Shown here: in pieces, positions 4,643-7,227 of the stretch | Layout: each line of letters starts with the position of its first letter | How positions within the stretch are numbered: position 1 is the first letter of the stretch | Source of the DNA: Verrucomicrobiales bacterium | Lineage (GTDB): Bacteria > Verrucomicrobiota > Verrucomicrobiia > Verrucomicrobiales > DEV007 | Length of the DNA: 7,227 nucleotides | Assembly: GCA_013911195.1 (NCBI GenBank) | Contig: JACETS010000131.1 | Coordinates: forward strand, 1-7,227 | Direction of reading: 5' to 3' | The notes under the pieces: generated by a model | The model's input: only the letters and a program-made list of their open reading frames with translations | Databases searched by the model: none | What the model was told of the DNA's origin: nothing | Made by a program: the position numbers and the translations under genes

Positions 4643-7227
4643 TTAATCAGTAAGAAAAAATGGTATCGCGTAGGCCTTTACCTCTTCCTCTGTCATATTA
4701 AGTGAATCTGCTACTGACTGAATTGATTTTTTCTTATCACCTTTAAAACAAATTAGTGGTGTAAACGGTGATATGATCCCTTGAGGTTGCCAATTACCAC
4801 CATCTGATGATTTGGTAAAAAGCGCTGTAGCATACTTATCAGGCTGACTAGAACCATAAAGAGTATTTATATCGTTAGCCTTCTCCAATAAATTCAGAGA
4901 CCCTCGGTGATCAGTAAAACCTGCGTATTCAAATCCACTTTCAATGACAGACTCAACAAGGGCTTTGTTTACTTTAAAAGCAGTAAGATAACTTCTCCCT
5001 GAAATCTCTGAGAATAATTCACCTAAGGCTTTCTTTTCCTCTGTATACCTTGATTCAACCATCCAATCATGTCTTCCGAAAATTGGTGGCTTTGTTTTTT
5101 TGAGATTATCCAAATCCTTTAAAAAATCAGGAACCATAAGCAATCCCCATTCGTGAGATCTCCTCATCACAGCTTTAGAAAACTCGGAAATTAGAAACGC
5201 TCTAAACAAAGGATCTGAATCATTGCGATTAATATCATCAAAAACTCCAAGAATCCCCTCTTTGTAATATTGCTGACTTTGACTCATCAACCTTTTAGAA
5301 GGCAGTATAAGATTGAACATCTCAGATTCTGGTGTCACCTCTTCATTGCTCAAAGTTATTCCTTTGGCTTTCTTTAATTGCTCATCTTTAAGTTCAAATT
5401 TTCCAGAATCAAACAATTCGAATTTCAAAGGAATGAATTTTGTATCATCAAAGAAATAACCTGACCTTTCAATTATACTATTTGGACCGACTTTCCTATT
5501 ACGTAATTTAGTAGGACCATCACAAAATTTGTAGAAAGTTTTTCCAGAGGGAATTTCGAGAAAAAAACATTTGTGTAAATTTAAATATTTCCTGTAATTA
5601 CTGATTCCGTTTAAAACTACTCTCTCAGCCTCTTCCACATTTTTTGGAAAAATTTGATCCTTATTTCGATTCTGATAATAAACAGTCCATCCCAATGATT
5701 GACCAGGTCGTAAAACTTCACCTATAACATCAGAAAAATCTTTAGGATTTGAGAAAAAGGCATTTGATGTTGAATGCTCTAGGGTTCCTTCAAATTTCTC
5801 ATCTTCAAAATTTTTCATTGCAGATTTGAAATCCACATAATTTTCAACCGTTTTGAGTTGTTCAACTATTCCCAGTAGAGAATCAATTTTATCAATTCGC
5901 GAAGACAGTTGTGCCCCCTTTTCCCTATATTCTTCCTTCACTTCATCATTAACAAAGGCGGGGGGAATAACCACCTTCATTGCATCGGTTAACTCTTTAT
6001 CTATTGAGTGAATGTTTTTTACATATTCAACATCCCTAGAAATTTTGGTAATATTTGGTGTGTTTGATAGAATTTTTTTAACCTCCTCAAGAGCAACCCT
6101 TCTTCTTGATCTTTGTGCAGCAATATAATTAGAACGATGATTGTCCCATTTATTTTGTAAATTAGATTTTTGCTGATTAAGCTCTTTTTTTAAATCAGCA
6201 GCGGTTTCTCTAATACCCAATTCCAAATCCTCAAATTCTTTCCAGTACTCGTTAATAGGCCTACCAAATCCTGAATCAGCTTCTATTCCCAGTCTATTTA
6301 TATCATCAACTAATAGATTATACTTATCCAATTCAATGGTAAGCCATCCATACGCCTTTTTTAAATCCGGACCCATTCTTGCCAAAAATGCAACCGGCCA
6401 ATTATAAGTTTTTGTACTCTTATATAATTTTTCGAAAGGCCGAGCACTCCTGATTTTTTTGTACCCCTCAAACTCAGCAAGAATTGCTTTACCCTTCCAC
6501 TGAGCAAAGCCGAAATAACTGAGAAAAAATATTATAAATGAAACAGTAGAAACCTTGATCAGTCTTCTCCGGCGATTCTTCTTTTTTAATTTTGATATTC
6601 TCTTATCAAGGGCTTCCTTGAATTCAGCCACCTTCTGATCAACCCCTCCTTCAGGCAACAATCCAATCTTCTCGAATTCGGCCCACGAGTTGGTTAGCTT
6701 TCTTCTGGTAGTTTCAATCTCATTCAATGGAGATTTTAGAACAACTGAAAAATTAGAAGCTAGGTTATTAAAAACTTTATCGAATCGTACTCTTATATCT
6801 TTTGATTTTTCTTCTTTATCAAGAAGTTCAATTTCATCCTTAATCCATTTTTTTGAATCCTCTATTGTTTCCTGAACTACAAGATCTAAAACAGTACTGT
6901 GCTTTTTGATTATTGCCTCTATCTCCTCAATTGCATTTTTAACAGCATCTAACTTTCTTTGTTCACACTGATTAGAAAGATTTGATATCAGCCTGAAGGC
7001 TATTTTTTCGTCACTAGCCTTTCTTTCAGCATTCAACCAATGCATCGCCTTTTCCCATGATTCCCCTTTCTTTAATTCGTCAAAAGGCAATTGATCAAGT
7101 CGATCAACAACAGCCATTGCATTTGATTTATCTTCACTTTGGACAATTTCATCGAGTTCTTTTATCTCATCTCGAAAATGTCTCCTGAGTATTCTTCTTG
7201 TTTCATCCTTAGCGGCCTCATCTGTAG
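4643..7227 (-). CDS. Large coiled-coil, single-pass membrane protein of unknown function (5' end beyond the window)
   Basis: I do not recognise this protein. The first in-window ATG (7117) gives 824 residues, but the same frame stays open for another 36 codons to base 7225 (start TDEAAKDETRRILRRHF), and both other minus-strand frames there are stopped. The true start is therefore probably outside the window, with at least 860 residues in all. Numbered from the 7117 ATG, residues 1-180 are charged and helical with heptad-like stretches (about 45-105 and 125-180). A very basic stretch (about 177-188, LKKKNRRRRLIK) is followed by one membrane segment at about 189-206 (bases about 6500-6553), so the N-terminal part should be cytoplasmic and the larger C-terminal part periplasmic. 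After the membrane come a helical, Lys/Glu-rich region (about 255-420) and a C-terminal part of mixed structure (about 430-824) with no enzyme motif I can name. The layout suggests a scaffold or envelope-spanning structural protein, which is inference. It heads the minus-strand gene run within this window. Confidence 0.85.
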   Translation of the reverse strand, partial: TDEAAKDETRRILRRHFRDEIKELDEIVQSEDKSNAMAVVDRLDQLPFDELKKGESWEKAMHWLNAERKASDEKIAFRLISNLSNQCEQRKLDAVKNAIEEIEAIIKKHSTVLDLVVQETIEDSKKWIKDEIELLDKEEKSKDIRVRFDKVFNNLASNFSVVLKSPLNEIETTRRKLTNSWAEFEKIGLLPEGGVDQKVAEFKEALDKRISKLKKKNRRRRLIKVSTVSFIIFFLSYFGFAQWKGKAILAEFEGYKKIRSARPFEKLYKSTKTYNWPVAFLARMGPDLKKAYGWLTIELDKYNLLVDDINRLGIEADSGFGRPINEYWKEFEDLELGIRETAADLKKELNQQKSNLQNKWDNHRSNYIAAQRSRRRVALEEVKKILSNTPNITKISRDVEYVKNIHSIDKELTDAMKVVIPPAFVNDEVKEEYREKGAQLSSRIDKIDSLLGIVEQLKTVENYVDFKSAMKNFEDEKFEGTLEHSTSNAFFSNPKDFSDVIGEVLRPGQSLGWTVYYQNRNKDQIFPKNVEEAERVVLNGISNYRKYLNLHKCFFLEIPSGKTFYKFCDGPTKLRNRKVGPNSIIERSGYFFDDTKFIPLKFELFDSGKFELKDEQLKKAKGITLSNEEVTPESEMFNLILPSKRLMSQSQQYYKEGILGVFDDINRNDSDPLFRAFLISEFSKAVMRRSHEWGLLMVPDFLKDLDNLKKTKPPIFGRHDWMVESRYTEEKKALGELFSEISGRSYLTAFKVNKALVESVIESGFEYAGFTDHRGSLNLLEKANDINTLYGSSQPDKYATALFTKSSDGGNWQPQGIISPFTPLICFKGDKKKSIQSVADSLNMTEEEVKAYAIPFFLTD

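Noticed and set aside
6690..6875. Open frame on the + strand, 61 codons
   Set aside because: It is antisense to a coiled-coil region of the large minus-strand gene; its Ser/Leu/Phe-rich translation is what such a region gives when read backwards.
1..7227. CRISPR array, tRNA or rRNA gene, insertion sequence or attachment site
   Set aside because: Nearly the whole window is occupied by long genes; I saw no regularly spaced repeats, cloverleaf sequence, transposase or terminal inverted repeats.

Overview
The window is an A+T-rich stretch of bacterial DNA, densely coding and without RNA genes, mobile elements or CRISPR arrays that I can see. Proteins with N-terminal export or membrane signals, an AlgX/AlgJ-type O-acetyltransferase next to a LamG-like secreted protein, and poor Shine-Dalgarno sequences at most starts would fit a Gram-negative bacterium, perhaps of the Verrucomicrobiota/PVC group. 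That placement is an inference from protein style; no marker gene here settles it.

Layout: on the + strand, the last codons of a possible upstream gene (to base 41) precede a membrane-anchored protein of unknown function (62-1009). It ends tail to tail, two bases apart, with a run of four minus-strand genes filling the rest of the window. Read in their own direction from the right edge, these are: a very large coiled-coil, single-pass membrane protein whose frame is still open at base 7227 (so it is 5'-truncated by the window); an M32-family metallocarboxypeptidase (4613-3129); a secreted LamG/concanavalin-like protein (3088-2078); and a periplasmic AlgX/AlgJ-like SGNH O-acetyltransferase (2106-1012), whose start overlaps the end of the preceding gene by 29 bases.

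The short gaps (29 and 40 bases) and the one overlap make a single transcript plausible. The LamG-like/AlgX-like pair is the most coherent unit: both products look exported and the overlap suggests coupled translation, so they may act together on an extracellular or cell-wall polysaccharide. The usual membrane partner of AlgX/AlgJ proteins, an MBOAT acyltransferase (AlgI type), is not in the window. The carboxypeptidase looks like a cytoplasmic housekeeping enzyme that may only share the transcript. The two unknown membrane proteins and the LamG-like protein's C-terminal domain are the parts least explained by known families.
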